From Parasponia andersonii (Eukaryota; Streptophyta; Magnoliopsida; Rosales; Cannabaceae): a DNA stretch of 64,000 nucleotides. This document shows, piece after piece, positions 15,501-27,753 of this stretch; the first letter of the stretch is position 1; each line of letters begins with the position of its first letter. Location: the NCBI GenBank assembly GCA_002914805.1, contig JXTB01000025.1, positions 1,289,005-1,353,004 on the forward strand, given 5' to 3'. The notes beneath the pieces were generated by a model, which saw only the letters and a list, made by a program, of their open reading frames with translations, did no database searches and had not been told where the DNA came from. Position numbers and translations under genes: made by a program.

Positions 15501-16090
15501 CCTCCGAATACTCACACATCACTGGAATCTATGGGTCTTGATCATCTGTCCTCACCTCGCCATCCATGACAAACAAGTTCTCATAATACTCAAGTTTCTT
15601 CCTTCCATCTATGCACGCTTTTAGAACAGGACTAGGCTTCAACGGACTCATCCTAGCCTGATAGACAATAGGATATCCATCAATAGGAAAAAGAGTCACC
15701 CGCTTTGTATTACAGTCCACAACCGCTCGATATTTCGACAACTAATTAATACCGAATATTAAGCCGTACTATCCCATCGGTAACACAATCAAATCAGCAA
15801 GAAGCTTCCTATCACAAATCACAACCCGACAAGACTTACACATACTAGACACATCGGCTACTCCTCCTAAAGGTGTACCAACGTCAATACATAATCCAAA
15901 TCAGAAAATTCCAACCCCAACAGTTGAGCAAACAATAAGGATATGAATGAATGGGATGCACCAGTTCAAACAAAACATGTGCCCAAGAGTGTGAAAGAAA
16001 GATTATACCGTCAACAACACCTCGGCCAGTACGATCCTGAGTGTCGTCTCCCCCAGTAAAAGCATTGGCTTGGCCAGTCAACTTCCTTTC
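12587..16090 (-). pseudogene. pol polyprotein remnant (protease, RT, RNase H, integrase, C-terminal domain)
   Basis: Protease remnants lie around 15742-16081 with frame changes. Reverse transcriptase (about 14744-15400) has [16 protein letters not shown] and the catalytic [10 protein letters not shown], its two Asp codons at 14956-14961. RNase H begins near 14560 with YTDASKTGLG. Integrase (about 13070-13860) keeps a zinc-binding HPGSTKMY ... CLTCQ region, a first Asp in VVVDLLTNS, a second in SDRD and the Glu in SERTIQILED. The C-terminus has a chromodomain-like tail. Stops occur where relatives have Gln or Trp, for example after YTSH, LKI, AEH, IPE, QSR, KRR and YEAT, and all of these read TAG. 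One frameshift separates the RT start (before 14878) from everything after 14743, and others lie in the protease. An 18-bp tandem duplication at about 14400-14440 repeats ERNYP. Confidence 0.9.
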
Positions 16091-16329
16091 CCCTTGTTGC
16101 CTCTCCTCTAACCAGGATGACTATTACTGGATCTTGGACTACTACTGCCGTATCCACGCCCACCCTGATTTCCTGAAGCATGAGGAGTCTGAAAGTTCTG
16201 ACTAAAATCCTAAAGGCGGTACTGATGCTGATAAAGCTGAGGGGAAATAAAAGCCTGCGAAGCACCCTGTGACTGTTGCGGCCTCGCTTGAGTGTTCTGA
16301 TAAGATACAGAACCGGATGGCTCCGCTGC

Positions 16330-17237
16330 GGTCCTCCCTAAGAAAGAGGAGATTTCTGTAAACAGTCGGGACACTCTTTCTTCTGATGACCCGACTGGCC
16401 ACAAACAAAACATGCTCCATACGGACTGCCTCTGCCACCCCCTGAAGAACTACTGTTGTTCAAGCTCCTACTATTTGGAGTACCCTAGGCTGACCATTAC
16501 CCCTGATTCCTTCTGGTGGCTTTCTTGTTATTACCTCTCCGTTGGTTCCTCCTGGAATCCAAACCTTCTTCAATGGCCTCTGCCCGCTGGGTAGCCACTA
16601 CAATCTCAGGAAGAGTACGGAAGATTTGAGTACCAATCCTGTTAAAAATGTTCCCATTCAGACGACTCCTGAACTTGGAAACTCGATAATTCTCGCTCGT
16701 ACCCGGTCCAAGAACAACACTTGCCAACTTAGTGAACTCTTTCAGTTACTCATTCACCGTTCTGTTACCTTGAATCAACGTCTCAAATCGGTTCACAACT
16801 TCATCCTGTTGATCCTCATTGGCATACTAGGCCTTAAAAATCCGCTCAAAGTCTTCCCAAGTCAAGCTCACTACATCTTGCATCCGTTCCACTATTTTCC
16901 ACCAATGAATGACACTCTCCGTCAAACGGGTAGTAACAAACACAACCTAAAACTCAACCGGAGTACCAAGGGCTCGAAAGTGCCTCTCCATCTCACGTAA
17001 CCAAGCAATTGCCGCGAGAGTTTCTGGTCTACCATCAAACTGTCATGGCTGGAGATGCATGAACTGTTGGAGGTGATCAGCCTGATACAACTGACATTCC
17101 CTCAGAGCTAGAGGCTGATAGTCTAGATTGCTCATCTGGACGAATGCCTACTACATTGCCTCAATCAGATGAGTAAAATTCAGACGAGGAGGTTCGGCAC
17201 CCGGCTGGTGCCTCGGAACTCTTCTAGGAGGCATCAT
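16330..17237 (-). pseudogene. gag remnant of the gypsy element
   Basis: It starts MMPPRRVPRHQPGAEPP at 17237 and stays in one frame to the zinc knuckle CFVCGQSGHQKKEC (16372-16412, C-X2-C-X4-H-X4-C), which binds genomic RNA in this family. The capsid-like middle includes REMERHFRALGTP, WWKIVERMQD and SKFRSRLNGN. The frame is interrupted by at least eight stops, again mostly TAG at places where a Gln or Trp would be expected. Sequence after the knuckle changes frame before the protease. Confidence 0.85.
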
Positions 17238-17348
17238 TACAAGTCTGAAACAATATGCCAAACTATTTGTGAGATAATGATGCATTCTTGTCATAAAAAC
17301 AACTTCAATCTAGTTTAATAGTGATACGTCTGAGCTGTTAAACTCAAA

Positions 17349-17360
17349 GCTCTGATACCA
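17349..17360 (-). other. Primer-binding site for initiator tRNA-Met
   Basis: The minus strand reads TGGTATCAGAGC eight bases inside the 5' LTR end. This matches the 3' end of plant tRNA-iMet, the usual primer for Ty3/gypsy and Copia elements. Confidence 0.93.
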
Positions 17361-17368
17361 AAAATTTC

Positions 17369-19565
17369 TGTCACGACCCAAAACCCGGGCCAATGGCAGA
17401 ATGGGAATTTCACAAAGGTGTAAAATTCTTTGATTTATTTGAAAAGTATCAAAAGTTCTAGTTTTTATAAAAACGGTCCATTTAAATAAAATAACTGGAA
17501 TTCCATCCCGTGAACCACTCCCACAATTCGTATACATCATTAAACATAGATTGAATAATAATTAAAAATCACGAAGTCAAATATAAGCTCAAGCATCACC
17601 GTCATCCACAACAAAAGTCAAATACCAGAATAGCATACATAAGTTTACAAACAAAATAGAAAGCAGTAATCTTGGTTCAATGCTACTACAAAGCTCAAAC
17701 AATCCAAACACCGAGACGACAAACTTTTAGCATCACCAAGAGACAAACTGCAATCAAGATGACCTCTTATTCTTCTTGATCACCGAGATCGCACTGGACA
17801 CTACCTGAGGAAGAAGGTAGGGGAGGTGAGCATAAAATACCCAGTAGAAAAAACAATTACCTCGATCAAAAATATTTTAGTGATAGGAAATTCCTGCATG
17901 GTTAGTTTAGTCCAAAACATACATATATATATATAATCCAAACCGAAAATCCATATATATATAAAAGCAGTGTAATCAAAACTATTCAATCCATATGCAC
18001 ATGACATAAATCAACCTATACCCATGAGCTCTCATCCTCTTATCTGTGGAAACCCAAGATGATGGCACTAAGTATACCTAACAGCCTACCTGATACCTAA
18101 GCCCATACTCAGAGGGGACACCCGTTTGTCGCCTACTAAACTAGAGGGGCAACTGAATTGCCTACGCCTGCCAAATAGGGAGGTAATCAGAAGTAACAAA
18201 ACCCCGTGCGAGTTTACGGATTTTCACTGATGGTGGGGCACGCAGCATCACACTGTAACCCATGATGCTAACACGGTGCTTATGTATGATCCTCTGAAAT
18301 ATGCAATACAGAATTGAAGTGTAAAAATAATCGTGCTCTAATTTTTCAATAAAATCAGCATACTAAGTTTTTATAGAAAAACGGACAGCATAACGGCCCT
18401 ATTTTTAATATACCCAAAATAACCTACACTCAGAAAATTCTCCGAGTAATACAATATATATCTCATACAACTAATTCCCATCATAGATATTCGAAAAACC
18501 AAAAGTCACATTTGTTCTCATATGTTGCAGAAAATAAATTTTATTCGAAAACGATATAAAACACAGGTAATTGAATCCCTACCTCGCTCGAATAGCTATA
18601 CCACGCTATTGAATCCTCAAGGTGTCGTTGACGATCACCCGGAGGGTCGGGAACCAATTCCAAGCCCTCGATCGTCCTCTTGTGAAAAATCAACTTCTCA
18701 CCGGAGGTTCAATTCCACAAACAGACCTCTTCGCTGAATTCCTAGTACCAAAAATAACTAGATTAGACATATAACTTGTCTAATTCGGATCCAAGCCTAC
18801 ACTGGGCCGGTGGCATGTAAAACGAGATAAATCTCGACCGTCCGATCTCGATTTCCGTTCTGATTACCAAACATAGATAATATATATATCAAACTTCTCT
18901 ATTTTTCGAGTACAATCCAAAAATGACAACAAAAATACAATCCAACGGCCGAATCAAAAAGCCAAACTTAAACTCAAAATATCCAAAAATGGCAACTTTC
19001 AATCCAAGCAAAATGAGGTTGAGATATATATACATTGATGATCCTTAAGATGAGACGAATCCAACAGGACCGGTTGGGGGTCGAATGGTGGCCGGAATCG
19101 TCGCCGGTGACGAAAAAACCGAAACGGCTCCAACGGTTTCGATAGAGGTTTTCCGGAGAACCAAACGACAGCGGCGGCTGGCGAGGGGCGGTGGAGCTTC
19201 GGCACAGCACGGGGATCCTTCGCCGGTCGGTAACATGGGCGGACGGTGGCTAGAGCAGCGGTCGCGGCTTCCTCCGTTGGTGCGGCCGAGAAACGCAGAG
19301 AGAGAGAGAGAAGTCGGAGGAGAAGAGAGAGAAGAGAGAGATAGAAAAGAAAAGGACATGGCACGTGGCTCTGTCTTATGGGACTGTGTAATTTTTTAAA
19401 AATTACACATAAGTCCCCAAATTTCAAATCTCTATCAATCTAGTCCCCCAAAAATTATAATTTAGTCATTCTGCATAAAACTTTTGCAATTTAATCTCTA
19501 TAATATTATATCCAGAAAATTAGTAAATTGTCCAAATTACCCTCCTAAAAATCCGGATTTTTACA
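17369..19565 (-). repeat. 5' LTR of the gypsy element (intact length, 2197 bp)
   Basis: The complete LTR copy, TG...CA bounded. The part missing from the other copy (18605-19397) is less AT-rich and holds a GA-rich stretch at about 19298-19350. Open frames on both strands at 18999-19427 fall in this part and are not gag or pol, so I read them as chance frames in GC-rich LTR sequence. Confidence 0.93.
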
Positions 19566-19855
19566 AATCATACTTTATTTTTACTCAAATTAGTCGTTTT
19601 GGGTCCGAGTTCCTTTCTTCGAAAGGAAAAAAAAAAAAAAAAAAAAAGAGAGAAAAGGAAATACTTGACTCAAGCTTAAATTCACCGTTGGAATGTTTGT
19701 ATATTCGGGGATGACGGTTAGAAAAAGAGAACAATGTGGTCCTACAATATTAATTGGCAACGGTAAGAACTTGTAGACGTTAAAGGATTATACCAAAAAT
19801 ATTTTTACAAGGTTGTCATATTTGAGTTATGATTATTAATTGGTTTGAACGACGA

Positions 19856-19899
<44 letters not shown>

Positions 19900-22270
19900 T
19901 CAAACAGTTCCAAAATTAATATGTAAATTTATGATTAGTTAAAAATTTGCTCCCATTTGGAGAGCCGGTATACCATGAAGATAGAGAAAATTGTCCCAAA
20001 TTCGAGATGTAAACTTTCAATAAGTAAAAATATAATTGTCATACACTTTCCCTGTATTAAATCATTGCGGTGGCATTATATTTTCGTCCAAATTAGTCAT
20101 TTGATCTGTCCAATCCTTTTCTCAAATTCATTACTAGGCTAGGGTTTTTGTACTTTCCGTACGAGATCATAGTGGTGGCATTACATTTCCGTCCAAATTA
20201 GTCTTTTGACCCATCCAAACCTTTTTCTCAAATTCATCACTAGGCTAGGTTTTTCATACTTTGCTTTGATGGTTACAAGAAAAGAAAACAGATAATGTGA
20301 GTCTTACGCTATTAATTAGCAACAGTGAGAACTTGTTGAAAATATTGGATTATCCCATAAATGTTTTAAAAAATAGTTGCTATAATTGTATTATTATTAT
20401 CAATTTGTTTGAATAAAGTTAATATTCAAATTTTTGATGAATTAGAAGCCTGCTATATCATTTAGGAGCCATCTCATTAATACGAGGAGAATAGTTGTTA
20501 AGTTGACAAGTAAATTTTTAAAAACAATGTTTATAGCATCACAACTAATCGAATTGTGTGACTCATATGCAAATTCAATAGGTTGGGGTCGTCTCTATTA
20601 TTGTGTGGGTGCTACAACATTAATTGACAATGGTATAAATTTTTTTTAGAGAGAGCGACATTAATAATTTGTTGACATTAATGAGTTATACCAAAAGTAT
20701 TTTTAAAACGTTGTCATATTTGAATCATGATTACCAGTTTGTTTGAATGGCAACTCATATATACAATTATAACAGTTCCGAAATTAACATGTAAATTTAA
20801 GATTAGTTAAAAACTTGCTTCCGTTTGGAGAGCCATCCCATGAATATGAAGAAAATCGTTCCAAATCGACATATAAACTGTTAATAAGAAAAACTATAAT
20901 CGTTATACACTTTCCCGATTTTAGGTGTGTTTTTTACCAAATAATTTTATTGAATTTAACATGTGAGATTTGTGGTAGCATTACATTTACATTCAAATTA
21001 GTCTTTGTCTCGTCCAATCCTTTTCTTAAATTCGCCACTAGCTAGGCTAGGGTGTTTCGTGTTTAGCATCGATGGTTAAGAAAAAAAAAAAAAAGAATAA
21101 TGTGGGTCTTAAACTATTAATTAGCAACAGTGAGAACTTGTTGGCAGTATTGGACTATATCACATATGTTTTAAGAAACAATTATCATAATTGAATTATA
21201 ATTATCAATTTGTTCGAATGCAGTTAATACGCAAAATTATGACGAATTAAAAGCTTGCTACCATCTGGGGAACCATCTCATGAACACTCGAGAATAATTC
21301 TTGAGTTGACATGTAAACTTTTTCAAAAACAGTGCTATGCGCATCAAACTAATAGAAATGTGTGTCTCACACGCAAATTGAGGCCACCTCTATTACTGTG
21401 TGTTACAAAGCATCACAAATCCACAAATGCCTTTTAGTATTATCTAAATTTCTAATGAGTTAAGCAATGTATTTAACACAGATTTAATTTCTAATCCAAT
21501 TATAATTTAAATACTTATAATTATAAATTAGATAACACTATGTATCTTAATTTTTGTAGTAACACATGTTAGATATATAAATTGTCATCGTCTAATTTAT
21601 ATATTAAAACTTACCACAAATATATTAAATATTATCATCAATTAAGTTGTGATAAATCACATACCATGTATGTTGATATTAAAATTTTGGTACATCAAGA
21701 ATTATCCTTATAAATTATACACTTTTAAAAAAACTAATCTCTCTCTACTTACATTTCCTCCCAAAAAAAAAGTCAACACCGCTCTGTTTGGAGGTTGGAA
21801 ATGGGGTTTTCTCTTCTCCGGCCTCCTCTTCTTACCTTCTTCTTCCTTCGCTTCTCTGCTTATTTTTTTTTTCTTTTTCAGTTTTAATAAGTCAAGATCT
21901 AGATATAGTTTGCTATACCACTTTTTGTGTGGATTTTAGTCCGATTTACATCTTAAATATGAGATTTCTTCTCAGATCTAGATCTGTTTAGTAGCCAATT
22001 TTTATTTTATTTTATTTTCTATGAGTATAAATCTCAATTGGTGCATGTCTCATATAGTCTATCACTCTAAGAATGCAGTTCAGAACAAGTGTTGAAGACA
22101 ATATATTGTTAGTGATCATTGTTATTTATTTTTCTTGAAGAATTAGGATAATTTACATATTTGTTCGTAATTCTATTTGTAATTTATTTTTCGTTTATTT
22201 TCTTTGAGAAGTTTGAAATTATAATTTTTATGCGTAATTTGAAGATTTTATTTCGAATCGAAGAAAATCC
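19566..22270. repeat. Gene-free region with diverged tandem repeats, about 0.8-kb unit
   Basis: Two successive units share, in order, GAGAACTTGT followed by a TTGGATTAT-like stretch, TTGGAGAGCC, a CATACACTTTCCC-like word, TCCAAATTAGTC and ACTAGGCTAGG. The pairs are at about 19957 and 20824, and at about 20330 and 21131. No coding capacity is visible, and short frames here (60-96 codons) are low complexity. An (AT)n run lies at about 19858-19896. The origin (old transposon debris) is not identified. Confidence 0.55.

Positions 22271-22274
<4 letters not shown>

Positions 22275-22312
<38 letters not shown>
22275..22312. repeat. (AT)n microsatellite
   Basis: A perfect TA repeat of about 38 bp in gene-free sequence. 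Confidence 0.95.
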
Positions 22313-22315
<3 letters not shown>

Positions 22316-22856
22316 CCGAAATATTGTTAATAAGTAATTAATATGGGCCATATGGCATGAAAATATTTTATTACCAACACTAATAACTAATATAGCACTC
22401 ACGTGACACTTCATTAGATGCTTGACGAAGTTGGAATCAAACTATGGTATATCCCCTTGAGCTATACATGACGTTACAATGCTGTTGTTAATAGGTTTGG
22501 AAACTAATTTTAAAATTAAAAGTATATGTACATCAACGTCAATAAAACTTATGTTAATTAAAACCTCTTCTCTCGTTGAAGAGTAAAGATTACCTGCACA
22601 TAACAAAATTTATTGATGCCTACAAAATTTAGAAGCATGTATTTTACGTGTAAACGACAGCTAAAATATGAATGTATTACGACGTGTTTTTTCTCACTCC
22701 TAAACATTAGCAAAATTTTGAGGATAAATGACATTTCGTAAAATTCACTTACTTTATTGTGATTAACAAAATTTTAGTGTAGGAGAAGCAAAAATCCTTC
22801 AAAGTAGTATTTTTTTTCTAATCGAAGAGCTTATAAAAGATCTATTTTCAGAAAAC

Positions 22857-23210
22857 AAATCATATAATATGCTTACTACTATACAATACCATATCTTATA
22901 ATCTTCCTATTATTTAGGATTTATTTTTAAAATAAAAAAAATACGCATGATCTTCTAAAAAAATTAACCCACAATTTCATAAAAAAAAAAATACACATTA
23001 TATCTTTAAAAAAAAATATTTTCTCACTAAAAAAAACATATAATATGCTCACTACTATACAATAACATATCCTATAACCTTCCTATTATTTAAGATTTAT
23101 TTTTAAAATAAAAAAACACACACACATGATCTTTTAAAAAAATTAACCCACGATTTCATTTAAAAAAAACGCATTATATCTTAAAAAAAAAACATGTTCT
23201 CATTGAAAAA
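22857..23210. repeat. Direct tandem duplication, about 180-bp unit, two copies
   Basis: A unit beginning CATATAATATGCTYACTACT and ending in the poly-A / TTCTCAYT region is present twice, starting near 22860 and 23038. Differences are small and the unit is very AT-rich. Confidence 0.8.
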
Positions 23211-26200
23211 AAAAAAGAAAAAAAATACATACACGGTCTTTGAATTGTTCTCACTTTCAGCTTTTCAGCTTTTAAGGGATGAACATGATCCTATACTTTA
23301 TAAAGAGGACACTAATCATTATCAAACTTATCAAACATGACATTTAACTTGCCATTAGCATCCTTATTTATAATTTAACCACTTACTTTATTAACCACCT
23401 TTTCTGCCATATCTATTGAACTAAAATTCATAGAATATTATTTATCAGAACGTGAATCTAACGCTTCCAATATAATATTATTTAAAAAAAAAAATTATCA
23501 GCTGTCCTTGATGATTCCATATTCCTAATGCATCTTATAGATTCACAAAGCAATCGAAATTCTGCTTTGCTCTCGTTAACTCCTCTTCCAAACTAGACAT
23601 TAATTGCAGCAATTCTGTTGAATGAAAATCAACCATTCCTTAATGTTCCATCCAAAAGCTAACACGTTATTTCCTTTCAATCCTAAAAGATTAACACATA
23701 TTTTCAATGAAATATACTATATTACCAATTTCAATTATTAAAAGAACACAAATTTCAAAATTCATAGCAAACAAATTTCACACCCATTTCAAATTTCGTA
23801 CCCAAAAAAAATCTAAAGATTAAAATATTCATATAACATTACCCAAAAAAAATGAAAAAAAAAAAAACAAAAACAAGAAGAAACAAATTTTAAAATTTGA
23901 AAAGTAAACCAAAAAAAAAAAATCATAACTGCAATTTTTTCCTTCTTGCAGGTTCTAGCCGTTCTAGTCTTTTGGACATTTGGACTTCTTAATACTTTGC
24001 ATTAAAGATAAAAAAAAAAAAATCATCCAAAAAAGAAAAGAATTCAAAAATTCTATACTACATTGCGGATTTTCAATAGGAGAGAAGCATACTGAATGAT
24101 TTAAGGATGGAGTGCTTTTTTGGGGATTGGGGGGAAGATTGTGCCCTTTTTATTTTCTGATTGCAAATCGTAAAATGAGCGTGTTTTTTGGCAGAATGTA
24201 CTTCTTTTTTTTTTTTTTTTTTTTTTTTTCTCTTTTTTTTTTTTTTTAAAAAACATTTAAAAAAAAAGAGTTTTATGGATATATTCATGTGTGTTAACGA
24301 GCACTTTATAAATTTTTTTATCAAAATTAGATCTCCTATAAACCATATGATTAGAAAAAAAAAAACTACTTTTACGGGTAGGAGGGTTTTTGCCCCCCTA
24401 CGCTAGGATTTCCCGATTATTATTATTATTATTTTTACTGAACTTTATTGTGATTATTTTGCTGGATAAGTCCGTTCACTTAGATACATACAAAATTAAG
24501 CGAATATCCAACTAGAACGACATGGCTTTTCACATTTTTGAACGACAAAAAATCTCAAAATACGAATGACAACAAATTTTGGAAGGCAAATAAGTACATT
24601 GTTTTCTAAATTGAACAAACGGCATAACTTCTAGGATAGAACGAGATGTTTGAAATAAAACGACAGTTTACTAACATGATAAACCATTCATCGTGTGGTA
24701 CAAATACCATAATTTGTGGGTCATTGATGAAATCGACATTTGTTTTAATTTTCTTCTTTTTATTTTCATTTTGTGTTAAGAAAATTCGAGATATCTAAAT
24801 TCATTATGATATTGCAATAAAAATCTAGCGTAACTACTTTGGATGGATTATATTGCAATAAAAATTTAAAATTCTATTGAGTTTATAACAGTTTTTTCTA
24901 GAAAAAGTGATTAATTTCACTAGTAGTGTCGAATTGTGGTCTTTATACTATTTTAGCCTCAAATTATAATTTTGTTTTACTTTAGACCCTTAAATTTATA
25001 TAAAGTTCATTAATTGACCATAATAGCTTTCAAATTCAATAATGTTTTTTTTTTTTTAGATAAAACCCATTTTTAACCATCGAACTTTAGTTTGAATCCT
25101 ATTTTGACCACAATTTCTGAAATGGCTCATTTAAAGTCTATGATATATCAAAATTTTCGTGTTTAGGCCTTCTCTGTAAGTGAAACATCAAAATTTGGTG
25201 AAATGTATCACGTGTTTAATAAAATCCTTTATTTTCTTACTCGTTTAACAATGGTGGATGAATGTTAAGGTTTTACCTCAAAAATCTCTAATCTGATGGT
25301 TATGTCTTCATGAAGTAAATAAGGGCAGTCACTGCCCTCCTTTTGGTCCGTTGGGATACTTCTCTTCTTTCTTGTTTAACAATGGTGGGTAAATGTTAGG
25401 TTTTACCTTTAAAATCCATAATTTGATGGTTTATGAAGCAAGTAAGGGCATTCTTTGTCCTCTAATTTCTCCAACTGCTGAACCATGATTAAACGTGATA
25501 CATTCCGTCAAATTTTTCTAGATAGTATGGACGCAAGGGCAATTTAGATTTTAAATTTATATATATAAACTTTTTTTTTTGCAAACGTGCTATAACTTGC
25601 ACCATACTTTACCATGAACTCTAAAACAGGAATGATAATCACCTTTATTTTCAACCCTTTGATTTATGTCGATTTTGATCTTTAAGTATATGAGTTAATC
25701 AATATGTCTTTTAAAATTAATCTTTCATTTTGGAACTAAGAGCACAATAAAAGCAAATGTTTTTAAAACTAATCTTTCTTTCTGTTTTTTTTTTTCTTTT
25801 GACATACTAAGAGCACAATAAGAGCAAATGTTAAGATAACATAGTATAATGGAAGGAAATCAGGTGAAATACACATTTATAAAAGTTTTGAGAAAATACT
25901 ATCATTTTTAATAGTTTTTAGATAAAATATACTCATTTAAAAAAAAAGTATAAAATACTTATATGCTCTTTAAGTCAAGAGTGCCATATACGAGTGATTA
26001 GAAATTTGACAAGAAAAAAAAAAAAAGATACATTGAGTGTTTAACACAAGATATGATTAAATATGGTTTCGAACCGTGTAAGATAAAGTATCTAGCAACT
26101 CGATTTCTGTTGTCTAATGATAATGTAAGCTTTTGATGAAATGAGTGATATTGATATTTTTTTATTTAAAACTTTTAAAAAATGTATTTATTGAAAAATT

Positions 26201-26640
26201 GTTAAGAATGATGTTTTCTATAAATATACTATACTACAAATATATTTTGCAAAGAATTCACTATTTAATTAAAAATTGGAAAATCAAAATAGTACAATAA
26301 GTAGCGCTAAAGTTGTCAAAAAAAAACCCCCAAAAAAATTATTACCTTCAGAATATTTTATTTTTTTGATTAAAAAATACAAATGGGGCGACCATGGGTA
26401 GCTAATCCCTGCAAGAACATGACTTTGACAGCAACGACTGCCCCCGGTCGAAATACTAGTTGAGAACCCTACTTACGGGGTCTTAGCCCACTGAATGATA
26501 CGACGGAGCATGTCACTTAAGCCCTAACTAATTGTCCAGTTGGATTAATGGATTATTTAGGCCCAACACTGAAGGCAAGCCACACAAACGCACCACTCGA
26601 GGAATGGGGGACTAGCAACAGGGCAAACCTCAGAGGAAAA
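23211..26640. other. Gene-free AT-rich region up to the MULE
   Basis: Poly-A/T runs, short low-complexity frames and one copy of the dispersed element described at 25062-25530. No conserved protein, tRNA or rRNA signal was recognised. Confidence 0.5.
25062..25530. mobile_element. Dispersed non-autonomous element (copy B)
   Basis: It begins AAAACCCATTTTTAACC and shares ordered blocks with 4357-4795. It contains an extra internal duplication: the segment with CAATGGTGGRTRAATGTTA and the following GGTTTTACC block occurs at about 25247 and again at about 25378. The right inverted end is not clear, so this copy looks rearranged. Confidence 0.55.
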
Positions 26641-26879
26641 GAGAAATTAGGTTAAATATATATTATAAGAGGCATATTTTGGCACATATGCTTCCCTCAA
26701 TAAAACTCTGAAAAATATACATATACCCACCTGAAATGTCACTTCTGCCCTTAATAATTGGTTTATAATATATATGTCGCTCTTCTCCTCTTAACCAAGC
26801 TGTAGCTCCTTATTCCTCCCTCTATATCCTCACAATCTTTCATGTAATCTCATGCTTGAATTTATCACACTGTCTAAGG
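26641..26879 (+). repeat. Left terminal region of the MULE, shared with 63763-64000
   Basis: About 239 bp nearly identical to the last 238 bp of the window in the same orientation. Homology begins abruptly at RRGAAATTAGGTTAAATAT in both, with unrelated flanks to the left, which fixes this element end. Confidence 0.9.
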
Positions 26880-27129
26880 AGCTGAAATTCTAAGAGCAGA
26901 AAAGAAGAAAAAGGATAAAAGTTGAAAAAACAGAAAAAAGACGTGGCAGTAAGACGGAGGACGGAAATCCGCGAAATGGGTATATAATTTATATGTTCAA
27001 ATGTTATGGGTACTGTTTGAAATGATTTTTAACTGAGTTTCGATATGTTACGAGTATAATTTATACATTAAAAGTTATTTTCTGGGTCTGGGATTATCTG
27101 CAAAAGTCTGGATTTCTCAAAAAATCAGA

Positions 27130-27720
27130 CTGCCTCAGTATAAGCATCGAATTTTCGATGTAATTTCGACCATATTTCGATGAAGTCTGAGATGTAAGAA
27201 TTTCGTCAACTATATTTCGATTATAATTCGATGATAGTCGAATTTTCAACCTATTTTCGATGACTATTCGATGGAAGTCGAATTTTCGACCTATTTTTGA
27301 TGACTATTTCGATTATTTTTTTCGATGATTATTTCGATTATTTTTTCGATCAATTTCGATGTATTTCGATTATAATTTCGACCAAATTTCGATGAAGTCT
27401 GAGATACAAGAATTTCGTCGACTATATTTCGACTATAATTTGATGGTAGTCAAATTTTCGATCTATTTTCGATGACTATTCGATGGTAGTCGAATTTTCG
27501 ACATATTTTCGATGACTATTCGATTATTTTTTTCAATGACTATTTCGAATATTTTTTCGATCAATTTCGATGTATTTCGATTATAATTTCGACCAAATTT
27601 CATTGAAGTCTGAGATGTAAGAATTTCGTTGACTATATTTCGACTATAATTCGATGGTAGTCGAATTTTTGACCTATTTTCGATAACTATTTCGATTATT
27701 TCTTTCGACCAATTTTCGAT
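27130..27720 (+). repeat. TTTCGA-rich array, left side of the MULE
   Basis: Dozens of TTTCGA/TTTCGAT words all read in this orientation on the plus strand. They are organised into units of about 210 bp marked by GAAGTCTGAGATGTAAGAAT near 27182, 27392 and 27603. The array sits between the left terminus and the transposase start, so it may be leader or subterminal binding sequence. Confidence 0.85.
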
Positions 27721-27753
27721 GGCTAAAAATATAGATTCTTCCTTTTACATTTT

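Larger units (their letters stand above)
10658..19565 (-). mobile_element. Ty3/gypsy LTR retrotransposon, chromovirus (Tekay/Del-like), degenerate
   Basis: The element lies on the minus strand: 5' LTR 17369-19565, PBS 17349-17360, gag, pol, PPT about 12529-12545, 3' LTR 10658-12528. Both LTRs start TGTCACGACCC and end TTTTTACA as written on the plus strand. The domain order is gag zinc knuckle, protease, reverse transcriptase, RNase H, integrase. A C-terminal segment (RPVRLLARELKVL ... IPLIKVLW) resembles the tail of Tekay/Del chromoviruses, and LTRs over 2 kb fit that lineage. The element is dead in this copy: more than a dozen in-frame stops and several frameshifts. Retrotransposition by others is not excluded for the family. 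Confidence 0.92.

Noticed and set aside
18999-19427. Open frames in the intact LTR
   Set aside because: Present in an LTR, on both strands, without a retroviral-type domain.
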